Part shown: positions 1-12,480 of the stretch, one piece after another
Position numbering within the stretch: position 1 is the stretch's first letter
How the letters are laid out: every line of letters begins with the position of its first letter
Origin: Zeugodacus cucurbitae
Taxonomy: Eukaryota > Arthropoda > Insecta > Diptera > Tephritidae
Length of the DNA: 64,000 bases
NCBI RefSeq assembly: GCF_028554725.1
Contig: NC_071668.1
Location: forward strand, 8,787,001 to 8,851,000
Reading direction: 5' to 3'
Notes under the pieces: model-generated
Databases searched by the model: none
What the model was told of the DNA's origin: nothing
What the model saw: only the letters and a program-made list of their open reading frames with translations
Translations under genes and position numbers: made by a program

Positions 1-430
1 CTTATCATTCCCGTCCTGATTTATCGTGCAGAAGCGTGGACGATGTCATCATCAGATGAGACGACACTAGGAGTTTTTGAGAGGAAAATTTTGCGTAAGA
101 TTTATGGTCCTCAGACCATTGGAAACGGCGAATACCGCAGACGATGGAACAATGAGCTGTACGAGTACGATACGAAGACATTGACTCAGTTCAGCGAATA
201 AAAAGACAGCGGCTACGCTGGCTAGTTCATGTTGTCCGAATGGACGAAAACACTCCAGCCCTGAAAGTGTTCGATGCAGTACCCGCCGGAGGAAGCCGAT
301 GAAGGGGAAGGACCAGGTGGAGAGCGACCTGGTTACACTTGGGATCTCCAACTGGCGCCGAACTGCGAAGGAAAGAGAGGAGTTGCGCGCTCTCATCGTT
401 TCGGCTATAACCGGCTAAACGGTTTCCACA
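1..430 (+). mobile_element. Non-LTR retrotransposon tail, copy 1 (reverse transcriptase C-terminus, broken)
   Basis: Translating the + strand gives the conserved end of a LINE reverse transcriptase ORF: an LIIPVLIYRAEAW-like start, then SDETTLGVFERKILRKIYGPQ, a RRWNNELYE block and an RLRWL.HVVRMDE block. The frame breaks near 170 and again near 275. It is closely similar to 20985-21400 on the same strand, including the stretch ending CTATAACCGGCTAAACGGT, so the family 3' end lies near 420-440. The 5' side runs off the window. The exact LINE clade cannot be fixed from this part of the protein. Confidence 0.8.
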
Positions 431-948
431 CCAATCACATACAATTGTCATATAATGATTATAGATTTTTCTCGGCTGATTTATTTTACTTGGCCTGAGA
501 GAAGAGGAATCCCACTGCAATCTCATACCCCTGGTTTCTAGAGATAGCTTAACACTAACACGCAATAAGTCCAGAAATAGAAATCCAGAAATCCTTCCCG
601 AATAATTTGGAGGACTCAAATCGAGTTGTTAATATTTGATCTAAACTGAAATTTGGCCCAGTTCCGGTTATGTTGACCCGACTGCATTGGAAACACCTTT
701 GCAGTTATCAGAACTGACCGTTATTAAATGGAGATTTAGGCCAGTAATAACAATAGGACCTTGATACTTAAATACCTATCCTGTCATGAAAGTAATGGGT
801 GTTATGTGACCTTTCACACTTTCGTTGGTAACACTACCTTCACTAAATGCTTCGTTGTATTAAAACTATCTTGGTAAATAGACTCACAATTAACAAGTAG
901 AAAATATATTTAGGTTAACCTTTAAAAAACAACCGTTATTCTAACGTT
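431..948. other. Non-coding, nothing recognised
   Basis: AT-rich sequence between the LINE tail and a mariner. No open frame resembles a known protein, and I see no RNA gene or clear repeat. Confidence 0.5.
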
Positions 949-1747
949 ATATATTAGGTTGTAAAATCTCCGTCCATGGCGAACACCCTTGGTGGTGTAC
1001 AGCCACTTTTCGCAAGCCTCTTTTGAGTTCAACTTTACACCACCAAGGGCGTTCACCATGGACAGGAACAGGTGGTAATCACTTGGCGCTATGTCCGGGC
1101 TATATGGTGGATGCGATAAAACCTCTCATCAGAGCTATCATCTGACGAGTCATCAACGAAGTGTGTGGTCTGGCATTGTCCTGGTGGTACACTACACCCT
1201 TCCTTTTTCCGAATTCTGGTTACTTCTGGTCGATCGCCTGCTTCAAGCGGTCCAGTTGTTCGCAGTAGATGGTAGAATTAAGCGTCTGGCCATACGGGAG
1301 CAGCTCATAGTGGATGATTCCATTCCAATCCCACCAAACACACAGCAAATCTTGGCCGTTTTTCTTCGCCAGTCACCATTCGCTTCAAAAATGGGTCGAA
1401 TTCGTTCCGTTTCAGCAGCATATCGCAGACGTTAATTAGGTCGAAACCATTCCTCCGCAGTGCGAAGTGATAGAGTACCATCCCCCAAAACACCATTAAT
1501 CTTACGGAACGTTTCTCTAGCGGATTTGCCTTTAACGAAGGAAAACTTTAAAATAGCGCGAACTTCGGCGTTAGTGAACTCCATGTTTACACGTCTATTA
1601 CTGTTCAACGCAATATCCAAACTAATCATGCATAGCGTCGTTTTGTAGGTTATGTCAAGGCCTTTCAAAGATGTATAGTATTGCCATATATGAGCTCTGT
1701 ATCGCTATATACATAGCCAAAAAGGCGAATGGGAGATACCCAATATC
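949..1747 (-). mobile_element. Mariner-family element, internally deleted
   Basis: The minus strand from about 1585 downward encodes a mariner transposase N-terminus: EFTNAEVRAILKFSFVKG, then SARETFRKINGV and LRTAEEWF, which is the helix-turn-helix region. From about 1380 down to 1000 it encodes broken pieces of the catalytic half, including a WDWNGIIHYELLPYGQ-like block and an ST.YCEQLDRLKQA-like block. The middle is missing and frames are broken, so it is not active. The lower end begins near 950 with TATATTAGGTTG. The upper end, read in reverse, begins near 1747 with a diverged form of the same terminus. A related copy lies at 26836-27420 in the opposite orientation. Confidence 0.75.
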
Positions 1748-3399
1748 TTATTTATATAGTGAAGATATGAGAACTCTGGAACCACTAATTACAATGGTTA
1801 AGTAAATTCTATATTTCAGCTCTACCGACAGAGGTTGCTCCCGGTAATACTCAGAAACAATTAATATTTGAATAATAAATGTAATTCTTACTCAAAAATA
1901 CGTTCAGTCCCAAATTAAAAAAGTCTCAAAATCGACGAAAATAAATGAAAGTAAATTGTCAGCTATTGACTAATGCCCCCTAAAATATAAGGATATGAAC
2001 AGCAAAAAGCGTTAACCCACAAAAAAACTGCGACAACCCTCTATAAAATGTCAACAATATCATTTGTAACAAATGAGTGAAAATTTGCGAACGATAAGGA
2101 GGACGTTGGAATCAACGTGGGAATAACAAGACTGCAATGGTTTCTCTTAAAAGCATATGTATGTGCGCTTTCCCAAATCGAAGCAAATAAGGCAGAAGAG
2201 TAAGTGAGGAAAGTAGCAGTATTAAATATACTAAGTAAAAGCAAATTCGAAGATGGCGAGAAGGAGTTGTGTAAATAAAAGGCATGTGATGTAAATTTTG
2301 CAAGCCTAAAGTGAAATTCAGGTTCACTACACACCAAAATGCTCGCAAATCCGCATTAACATCATTGTAGGCAGTCAGGTGTAACGAGGTAAGCTCACAG
2401 TGCTTCTAGGGATGTGTTAGGAGAGTAAGAAACATATTTTGGGTAGACATAACCTTACATACATATGTGACTACATTGTTATTTATATTGTGAATTTATG
2501 AAGCAAGCAGTCAGGCGGATATGTAAATATAGGTATGCAGAGAAAGCTGTGTAGTGCGACGAAATTTACCTACGAAAAAGGTAACGGATATTTGGACAGG
2601 AATTTGCTGCGAAGGTGCTCACAGCCAAGCAAACATTTTTAGGACCACATAAGCCTGTGCATACATATTCTTTTGTGTAATCAGCACTATATAAATGACA
2701 GCAACAAAAAAATTATGTCAGTGGTCTTGAAAATATTTCGCAAATGGAGTCTGATTGACTTTGATTTATAACCGAGTACGCAGACTTTTATAACACATAC
2801 CTAGTGTAGTGTATATACAAACATAAAAACGATTCTTAAGCTCACAAATGGCTACAAGAACAGTGTTACATATAATGTATGTATGTATGGCAGTCAAGTG
2901 AGAGTGCGGCGCCAAGGCTATGCCCGCTGTGTTCAGCCCCTGTCGCTGTCGCTGTCGCTGACGCCGCCTCCTCGTCGAATTAAGTATTGGCATGGCTGCT
3001 GGCAACAATGACATTGTTACCTCTCAATGCAAGGTCAGCTGACTGTGTTGCCAACTCTGCTCTGCAGCTCATGGTCATAGCCTTCGCCAATGTTATGGCA
3101 TGAGCACAAAAACCGCTTGCCGAAAAACGACGCTGTGAAGAACAGAGATTTAGCTAAAAACTGCCAAGGTGAAAGATAGCGGTATAATATAGTATGTAGA
3201 AGTACATAGGAGAAATGTTAGTAATGTGCTTGCGGCAATTTCGTCATTAAATTTCTACTTAGTTTCCTTCAATTATATGAAAATAACTTAAACGACTTGA
3301 TGACTGCTATATTTTCTAGATGAAACACATTTACAATAGCTCAAAGGAAATCATTAAACTAAGAATGCATCTGGAAGGCTTCGAACTTGTCAGTATATA
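1748..3399. other. Non-coding, no gene seen
   Basis: No recognisable coding exon. A short run of (GTCGCT) units lies at about 2938-2960. The open frames on the minus strand around 2041-2348 and 2766-3014 look random in composition and have no family resemblance. Confidence 0.5.
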
Positions 3400-4570
3400 A
3401 TAGACAAGAATCAGATTTTGGTTGGACATACAAATCGGGATCCCGAAAATCGAATTTGATAATTTCGGAATCGCATATTAATAAATAACAAAAAAGTCTA
3501 ATCCCGAAATTTCAAGATCGCGCATAATAAAACAATGAGAAACTAAAAAAAACGGAATCTCGAAAACTAAATCCCAAAATTATGGGATAAACAGTGAGAA
3601 ATAAATTTTGGTCGGACATAATAATACAATAAAGAAAGAAAAGCTGAAAACACTCGGACCCCAAACATGAAATCCCGAAATTTCAAGATCGCGCATTAAT
3701 AAAGTTATTTATTAAAAAAGCTCGGGATATCGAAAATCGAATACAGAAATTTCGGGTTCACGCATAAAAAACAATAATTCAGAATACAATAAAATAATGA
3801 ATAACTAATAGAAATCGGGATCCCGAAAATATAATCCCGGAATTTCGGGAACGAACATTCAGAAATAGATTTTTATTGGACACAGATATAGAAAGTAAAG
3901 CTGCAAACATTCTGATCCCGAAAATGTAATCCCGAAATTTCAAGATCGAATAAATAAGTAAAAAACTCGGTTTCCGCAAATCGAAACCCGATACTTCGGG
4001 ATCGTGCATAATACATACATAATACAATAAAATAATGAATAACTAAAAAAGATCGGGATCACGAAATTTCGTGATCGAGTATTCATAAATAGGCTTTGGT
4101 TCCACCTAGACTAGAAAAATCAGAACCATAAACAACTCGGAATCCCGAAAATCTAGTCCCGAAATTTCGAGGTAGCGCATTGATAAATAGATTTTGGTTG
4201 AACAAACAATAACGAAAGTCTTCTTGAAAGCTAAAAGAATTCAGTTCCCGAAAATCAAATCCGGAAAATCGAATTCCGAAATTAGAACATTCCGCATTAA
4301 TAAATAGGGTTTGATTCGGCCTAGAATAAAAAATTTAGAACAAAAAACTCAGGATACCGAAATTTTGGGAACGCGCTAATAAACAATATTACAATAAAAT
4401 AATGAAGACCTAAAAAATATCGGGATTCTGGAAATCAAACAACGAAATTTCGGAATCGGGCATTGATAAACACTTTTTGGTTCGACCTTTAATTAAATAA
4501 TAAAGAACTAAATAAATCGGGATCCCGGAAATCTAATACCGAAATTTCCGGATCGCGCAATGATAAATCG
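3400..4570. repeat. Degenerate CCCGAAA-based satellite-like array
   Basis: About ten imperfect units of roughly 90-150 bp each. Each carries variants of GGGATCCCGAAAATC, then CCCGAAATTTC with GATCGCGCATTAATAAATAG, then ATTTTGGTTGGACATA, followed by an A-rich spacer. The element CCCGAAATTTCGGG is itself palindromic. No coding potential is seen. This is either a diverged local tandem array or a dispersed satellite. Confidence 0.75.
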
Positions 4571-6908
4571 GGATCGTTCTGATAAAATAAATCTTAATTG
4601 CAATACTCCAATTACTTTTAATAATTACATAATAAATATGTTAATTCGAATATCGAATACCCTTTACATCTGTCAAATGCTGTTTCAACTAAAAACACCC
4701 AGTACATTTCAACCTGACGCATAAAATAATATTTATTTAAACTTTCATGCATTTACAGTTGCTCAGTTTACGGTTATTTTTGTAACAATATATTTCAACA
4801 TAACTCGTTTACATAGAAACCGCAGAGCATCTAAGGCGATATCCTTGAAAGTGAAATGAAATATATCAGCACTATGCGGTCAGGGTCGCTTTTGTGTGAA
4901 ACAAAAACACACACACACAAACTTATATATATATAAATGCATTGCAGCAAGGCACATGCAATGCATTGCAACCAAGAAGGAAGCAAGCGAAGACTTACAC
5001 GCAGCAAATATTTGGTTTAATTGTTGTGGGGAAGGAAATACATAGTGCATACATACAAACAAGTTTGAGCAATGAAATTGAGGGAGAGCATGCAACAGCA
5101 GTAGTAAAACAAAAAAAAATAACGGCAATTTAAAATGCTGCAAGCATGCAAGCAGCTTTAAGCACACACCGATATTTAAATGCATAAATATTTAAATTTT
5201 TAAAGCTCTCAAATTGTTGTTGTTGTTGTTGCAGTTTGTTGTTGATAGTGTCTTTAGGGGGCGAATGCAAATATAACGTATGTGCCACAAGTTGTTGCAT
5301 GCCACCACAACACTGCATTTTGAGTCGAGCACTTTCTTACTTCACTTCACTTTTCCTATCGCTCTCTCACTTTCCTTTTATGTCTCTCTATCAGTTTCAC
5401 TTTTATGCAGCAGCAAGCTATATTTCAAGAGCTAAATTTTGTATGCAGCAACAATAATGTTTAAGCGAGCGTATGACACAGTAACTACTAAATGAATGAA
5501 TTAGTTAATAAATGTGTTGTACGTTATGGTGGCACCCAGCAGCGATTTTACTGCGCGTCACAGGTGAAATAGTGTTAGGTTGCATAAGCGATAAATTCTC
5601 AATAAATTTATGAGGGCTCACATGCAACGAAGGGGAACTAATGTCAGGACGTGTCTTGATTTTCTTCTTTAGGAGCAGAATAGTTTTCTCATTTCATTTA
5701 TGGTTCTTTTAGAAAGAAAAAGTCTGCGACTTGGATGTTCAATTTAGATGGAAAGAGGGAGAGAGAAAGGGCGGAAGAAAGATTAAGTGAGAGTTAGAGA
5801 AAGAGATAGCGATAAAAATAGATTGAGAGAGTGAGTGAGAGTTAGATTCCAGCTAGGGAATGGTATAGATAGCGAGATATAAAGAAAAAGAAAGAAGAAT
5901 ATAGAGAAACAGACCATATAGGAACTAGTTTTCTTCGGCAAATAAGAAGTTCATGTTAAGCAGGATTTCTTGAATTCTGTATCAGTTTCTTCTAATAAAA
6001 ACTTCACATTAATCGGTTTAATTGAGTTTCATAATCAAACCCTAGACATTTCTAGTACCTTTCACGGAATGAAACTAATAATTTTGCTAACTAATCGAAA
6101 ACCAAAAAATTTATTGACTTTGGATCACTCCATGTCCATAAATATTATTTATTCATCAAGCATTGGTCGGAAAGAAGACAAAGTACGTCCATAGAAGCTT
6201 AACGACCCTGTTGTTTAACTTCCTTCAACAGCAGAATGATATCTCCCTCAAGTACCCTTTCATATTTTTGAAGGCTAAGCGAAAACTAAATATTATAAAA
6301 GAGACCTTACATTACACAACAACATTCAACGACCTTCAGCATTGTCTCAATTTATGCTGACGCAAAAACTTCGGATATTTTATATTACATCGATATGTAC
6401 GAATATACATATATATATGTATGTCTATATACTTTTCTCTGAATGCCGCTTCTTTTTTCGTACACTTTCAGGGACCACTAGCAAACTAAAAACAAACACC
6501 TGCATTATTTGTTTTATTTTACGCGTCTCTTCTTCTTTCACAACAGTTTTTCTTCTACAGCTTAAATCCTTTTTGCATCCATTTCTCTTTGCCTCAACAT
6601 AACGGCACACACTTGTCTCATACCAACACACCTCCTTGTAAGAGACGATCATATTTTTTCATGCTGAAATTTAAAACGCTTCCAACCAACCTGTGTTAAT
6701 AAGTGTATCGTTGCTTGAGCTGTTAAAAATAGCAAAACGCTCGAAGATAAAACACAAGAGCTTTTGTGAATGCATGAGTGTGTGTTGGTGTATATGTTTT
6801 GTGCGGGTGCCGCCTTCTCTTTAGTGCAAGCAACAATTCAATTAGCTGCACAAGCAACTTTATGCTGAAAAATAAATCGAGCATTGTGCTGACGTTTTCG
6901 AAATTTTT
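4571..6908. other. Non-coding, with purine-rich GAGA tract
   Basis: No coding exon recognised. At 5748-5910 the + strand is an almost pure purine tract rich in GAGAG and GAAAG, which could bind GAGA factor. Short (CA)n lies near 4905 and (GTT)n near 5216. The remainder is ordinary AT-rich sequence. Confidence 0.45.
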
Positions 6909-8152
6909 ATTCTCTTGCAACATGTTGCACAAAGAATAATAGTAACAAGTAAGGAAGGGCTAATTTCGGGTGTAACCGAAAATTTTATACTCTCGCAATT
7001 TATTTATTTAACTTTATTAATATTATATAATACACAATTTGACCCACATATTCGTCATATATATTGTATAAAGTCCATTGAAAGTTGGAAACCCTAATAT
7101 TAGGTTAGAAGCACCGAGGTCCTCATGTTCGATATATGGGGCATTGAAAACCTATGGTCCGATTTTGGCAATTTTTAGAATGGGGCTGCCACACCATAAA
7201 CGTAGTATTTGTGCAAAGTTCTGCACCGATATCTTCACTAGTGTTTACTTTATATATTGTAAAGTAAACGATTCAGATTGGCTTCAAAGTTCTGGTATAT
7301 AGGAAGTAGGCGTGGTTGTGAAGCGATTTGGCCTATTTTCACAACATATCATTAGAATGTAAGGAAACTATTACAAACCAAGTTTCATTGAAATCGGTCG
7401 AGTAGTTCCTGAGATATGGTTTTTGACCCATAAGTGGGCGACGCCATGCCCATTTTCCATTTTGTAAAAAAATCTGAGTGCAGCTTTCATCTGCCAATTC
7501 TTATGTGAAATTAAGTGTTTCTGACGTTTGTTAGTTAACCCACATTTAGTAATTTTCAACCTAACTTTTGTATGAAAGGTGGGCGTGATTATTATCCGAT
7601 TATTGGACTGTATTAGGAAGTGGCTAAAAAAAAACGACTGCAGAAAGTTTGGTTTATATAGCTCTGTTGGTTTGCGAGATATGTACAAAAAACTTAGTAG
7701 GGGGCGGGGCCACACCCACTTGATCAAAAAAATTACATCCAAATATGCATCTACATAGTGCGATCCTTCATACCAAATTTTATTTCCATAGCTTTATTTA
7801 TGGCTTAGTTATGGCACTTTATGTGTTTTCGGTTTTCGCCACTTTGTAGGCATGGCAGTGGTCCGATTTTGCTTATTTTCGAAAGCAACCTTCCTATGGT
7901 GCCAAGAAATAAGTGTGCCAAGTTTCATCAAGATATCTTAATTTTTACTCAAGTTACAGCTTGCACAGACGGACGGACGGACGGACAGACAGACATTCGG
8001 ATTTGAACTCCACTCTTCACCCTGATCACTTTGGTATATATAACCCTATATCTAACTCGTTTAGTTTTGGGTGTTACAAACAACCGTTATGTGAACAAAA
8101 CTATAATACTCTCTTTAGCAACATTTGTTGCGAGAGTATAAAAATAGTTAAA
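6909..8152 (+). mobile_element. Dispersed repeat of the GTAAGGAAGGG type, copy 1
   Basis: Begins with a hairpin-like CTCTTGCAACATGTTGCAC, then AAGTAAGGAAGGGCTAA and TTCGGGTGTAACCGAAAATTT. It ends near 8105-8145 with CAACATTTGTTGCGAGAGTA. Internally it has a GGACGGACGGACAGACAGAC stretch at about 7970-7995 and phrases such as GAAGTAGGCGTGG and GGGGCGGGGCCACACCCAC. A diverged second copy occupies 16741-18790, which shows this is a dispersed element. There is no transposase, so the class is unknown; the terminal hairpins leave a non-autonomous DNA element possible. Confidence 0.7.
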
Positions 8153-8162
8153 TCGAACAAAT

Positions 8163-8655
8163 AAGACAAGACATCACGTCATCTTCCAAATTATAGATAC
8201 ACCTGACCTCCCATAATTCCCTAAAATAGAGACAAACCTAACCTCATATGATCCTCCAATATAGAGACAAACCTGACCTCACGTGGTCCTCCAAAATATA
8301 GACAAAACTAACCTCACGTGATTCTCCAACATAGAGACAAACCTGACCTCACGCCTTCTTCCAAAATATAGACAATCCTTACCTCACGGCATCTTCCAAA
8401 ATATAGACAAACCTAACCACACGTGATTGTCCAAAATATAGACAAATCTTACCTCACGTCATCTTCCAAAATATAGACAAATCTAACCTCACGTGATCCT
8501 CAAAAATATGGAAAAATCTTACATAACGGCATCTTCCAAAATATACACAAACCTTACCTCACGTCATGCTTCAAATATAGACAAACCTGAACTCACGTCA
8601 TCTTTCAAAATATAGATAAGCCTGACCACACTAAGCCTTCCAAATTATTGATAAA
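8163..8655 (+). repeat. Minisatellite, left arm (35-bp unit)
   Basis: About 14 tandem copies of a 35-bp unit of the form ACCTCACGTGATCCTCC followed by AAAATATAGACAAACCTG. CACGTG is intact in about four units and degraded in the rest. The unit is the reverse complement of that in the right arm at 8905-9180, so the two arms are in opposite orientation. Confidence 0.85.
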
Positions 8656-8908
8656 CAAACCCCAGCCAAATGTCACTGACCTCGGTCAAAAAGGTAAACA
8701 AACCCTGCCAAAGGTCAATGACCTCGGCCAAAAGGTAAACAAACTCCGGCCAAAGGTCAATGACCTCAGGCAAAAAGGTAAACAAACCCTGCCAAAGGTC
8801 AATGACCTCAGGCAAAAAGGTAAACAAACACCTGCCAAAGGTCAATGACTTCTGCCAAAAAGGTAAACAAACCCTGCCAAAGGTCAATGACCTCAGGCAA
8901 AAAGGTAA
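8656..8908 (+). repeat. Minisatellite, central block (42-bp unit)
   Basis: Six to seven near-identical 42-bp units of the form AGGTAAACAAACCCTGCC followed by AAAGGTCAATGACCTCAGGC. Because 42 is a multiple of three, both strands read open as a 14-residue repeating peptide; I regard that as an artefact of the period. Each unit carries GTAAACAA and the palindrome GGTCAATGACC. The GTAAACAAAC core is shared with both flanking arms. Confidence 0.85.
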
Positions 8909-9480
8909 ACTAATGTTTGTTTACATTTTATGAGTCACGTGACGTCAGGTTTGTTTACATTTTGAAGGATCACATGATGTCAGGTTTGTTTACATTTTGA
9001 AGGATCACGTGATGTCAGGTTTGTTTACATTTTGAGGGATCACGTGACGTCAGGTTTGTTTACGTTTTGAGGGATCACGTGATGACAGGATTGTTTACAT
9101 TTTGAGGGATCACGTGATGTCAGGTTTATAACATTTTGATCTTAAGTGATGAAGTTTGCAAATAATTTGAAGGATCACGTGAGGCCAGATTTGATTTTAT
9201 TCTTAAGGGTTTCGGGAATTCTAGTTTGTTTACGGTTTGTAGAGTCTTGTATTTTTTAAGGGTGTCGTGAAGTCAAGACAGCTTCATATTGAGGGATTAC
9301 GTAAGATAAGGTTTATTTACATTTTGAAAGTTCTCGTGTCACGATTATCTTCATCTATAGGGGCCAGGTATAGTAAGATTTACCTTAATTTTGAGGGTTT
9401 ACGTGATATCAGGTTTGTTTACAGTTTTAGAGATCTCATAATATGAGGTCAGTATTGTTTTTATTTAATGAAACAGCTAG
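8909..9480 (-). repeat. Minisatellite, right arm (35-bp unit, inverted)
   Basis: Clean 35-bp units from 8909 to about 9180, of the form GGTTTGTTTACATTTTG followed by AGGATCACGTGATGTCA, then increasingly degraded units to about 9480. On the minus strand each unit matches the left arm (CACGTGAT, then AAACAAACCTG). Together with the left arm it makes an inverted repeat of about 0.3-0.5 kb per side around a 250-bp centre. Confidence 0.85.
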
Positions 9481-12480
9481 GGATCAAGTGATTTCAAATT
9501 AAGTGTCAAACGATGTTAAATTTACTTTCATTTCGACGGGTAAAGTTAAGTCCAGAAGCTGCGGGTTTCGCAGGACCAAGACAGGGACTAAGAGGGTAAG
9601 CGAGCTACAGGAGTATTGTGGAAGAATTTCAAGTTCTCGTTGGGCATAAAAATTATTTTGAATCAAAATAAGCGGAATCACTCACTTAGTCGATTACGGT
9701 AATAATAAAGGTTAAATTAACGAGTATTATCGCCTAACTAAAGTAGCCTAAAATAATGGTATACTTAAATGAATAATAAACGAAATAATGTAACTAATCA
9801 AATATTCGAGATTTGATAAAGCAACAATGCTCAATAATACCGCCAACATATCGAAATTTCCGACTTTTTCAATTAATTCAAATAAAAGCAAAAAAAAATA
9901 ACTCACACAATAACAGCAACAACAATGAGAAATTATAAAAGAACAGCGGAAATCGCTCACTCCCGAAATAATTGTAAACAGGAGGGAAAAAAGCACAAAA
10001 ACAAAACAAAACAAACGCCAGAGGACACGTCATTGATATACAAATTAATTTTAGCATTACAAGCAAAGCAGTAAAAGTGAGAACAACAACAAAAAAATCA
10101 ATTCCACCAAAATGCTAATTAGGCAGCGCATGGTGGCTTCATTAAGCCAAAATGAGCAGCGCGCGCCAACAAATTTACAAAAACACCGCGTGGGTGTGGG
10201 TCGTTGGAGCGAAGAAGGGAGTGCGGGTGCAAGTGTGTGTCTGTGTGTTAATGCGCGTGCAATATGAAGCGTTGCCGCTGCTACAACTGGAATTAAATAT
10301 ACATATATAAGTAAATACTTGTACAAATTGAAAGCATTTAACGGTTAATTGCGCACACGCTTCGCTAAACAACAGCTCAGTTCACCGCATCGCAGCGCAG
10401 CGCACCGCATAGCATAGCATGGTGGCGGCAACTTCAATTTTCACTTACACTTTCATTGAAATGTAAATACATTCGACTAAATGCCTTCCATCATGAGCAC
10501 ACTACCAGCTGTGGCATACATTTAGGCGCCCCAGCAAAACTCAAGCGCGCGCCACTAAACACACACATACACCTTGCGCCCCACCAAAGCCGCTTTAATG
10601 AGCGCGCACCTGCGTTTAGTTAATGATGTACGAAATGTACAATAAGAGCAAAATCAAAAAACAATGTGCGCCAAAAACTATGCTTTGCTGCATGATTTTT
10701 GGCTGCCAGCGGAGCGAAGGTGCGCTTTTAGGTATATTTACATGCTTACCTATGTATATTTATACATATTCTCAAGCAGCATGCAAATATATTTACGAAA
10801 ACGCTGCTTTGTTGGTAAATATTGTTGTGTCAATTCCAAGAAAAGGCGCTCTCTTCCGAAAAATATTAAATTTTGCTTGTTTAGCATATTTTCGTTTGCT
10901 GCTTTCTTTCTTTACTTTTTGTCCGCTTTAAACTGAAGCACGTTTATGAAAACAAGCAAAAAGTAGGCGCCTTGCCTCAGCCAATGTAAATTTAAATAAG
11001 CGTTACAGCCACAACTTTGCATACATTTAGGCGTTGCGGCATGGTGTGCTAGGATTGTGTATGCATCAAATATACAAATTTGTTTTTGTTATCTTTGTAG
11101 CGGGCTGACGATTTACCTAATCATATGCCATACTTATTTGTACTCAGAGCTTACAACTAGTGATTTTAAACTAGCATACATTTAGGCGCTTTAGCCGGGG
11201 TACAGAAAATAGTTGCCATACAAGTACTAGTTTGAATTTAAAGGAAGAACTAAATCGAATATTTGATCTTTTTGTGCTAAAAGACATTAACTTAGTATGA
11301 TAAGGCCATCGTGAAGAGTTTATCGAAGAGTATATATTGTTGAAATATGGCTTTAGAGTCGACCCAAAGATTCTTACAATATGAAAGGATAGAAAAAGAA
11401 GTATTCAAGCGATAATTTTCGGTTTTCTCGTTCATATGTTTCCAACTATAGAAGTATTAGTCTCTTAAGGACAATTGAGCTCTTGCTTAAATCATATTAA
11501 ATAATTTATAAATCCGTTGAGAATTAATATTTTATAGACTATGAGTGAAATAAGCAATATAACTTCACATTTCCTACTGAAGATCACTTTAAATAGCAGT
11601 TGTGCAGAAATCAATATTCCACTTAATTCCTCAACACCCGCTTCGAGAAAGCTTTCACATTAAGCTCTCTCTTAAGTTGCCATCTCACGGAAGTTATTTG
11701 CCGCAAAACTGCATTAGCATAATAAATAATCAAGCTAGATTTCTGTCATTATATTTATATGGTTATTGAGTTCATTATTGAAAAGCATTTAAACGGTAAA
11801 ATGGCAACAACAACAACAATAAAAACAAAAGCAATAAAAATGGGAATTTTCATTTCTTCACGTTTGGCGTGCGCACGCCAACCACAATTGTACGCCTTCA
11901 ATGTGCGGCAAAATAAAATTTCCTCCTCCTCTCCTCCTTACGTGCTTTCTTCAACTACTTAGACCAAAGCACCGCCGTTATTTATTTTTTAGCGCCACTT
12001 GCCTGCGAGCAATGAACAACAGCCGCTAGTATATATCTAATACGTTGTTTGTTTGATTGGAATTCAAATTATTTCTCGCTTCCACCACAGTTCCACGAGT
12101 CTAAGACGGCGTTAGCGGCCGACGGTTGTGGGTGGTTAATGATTTTTGGTAGTAAAAGTGCACATAAACATATTTAGATATGCAAATCATGGAGCACTGA
12201 CCCATAACAACGTTGTGGGTATATTTAAAGGCAGCTCTGGCTGAGGTGTAAGCGATTCGGCTTAGCACAAAACACTTTATATACTTAAGGTATGCTCGCC
12301 ACGAGGGTAGTTTGATATTTGGATGGTTTTAAAAGAGATATACTAGTTATCTTGTGACTCTTATTCAATCATTTCTCGAATTCACGTAGTCAATGGTAGT
12401 CATTTTTTAATATCATGATCGTCGACATCAGATATGAATGGGAAACTAGTAGATGAGGGCAGACATCTCTAAGAATCAAG
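9481..12480. other. Non-coding, with three copies of a 15-bp motif
   Basis: No gene recognised. The 15-mer GCATACATTTAGGCG occurs at 10514-10528, 11019-11033 and 11174-11188 in the same orientation. The interval 10120-10630 is richer in G+C and in GCGCGC and TTAATGA-type words than its surroundings, as regulatory DNA often is. The open frames here have biased, low-complexity translations. Confidence 0.45.

Noticed and set aside
8645..8887. Open frames on both strands with a 14-residue repeating peptide
   Set aside because: The frames exist only because the minisatellite period is 42 bp, a multiple of three. There is no start context or flanking gene structure.
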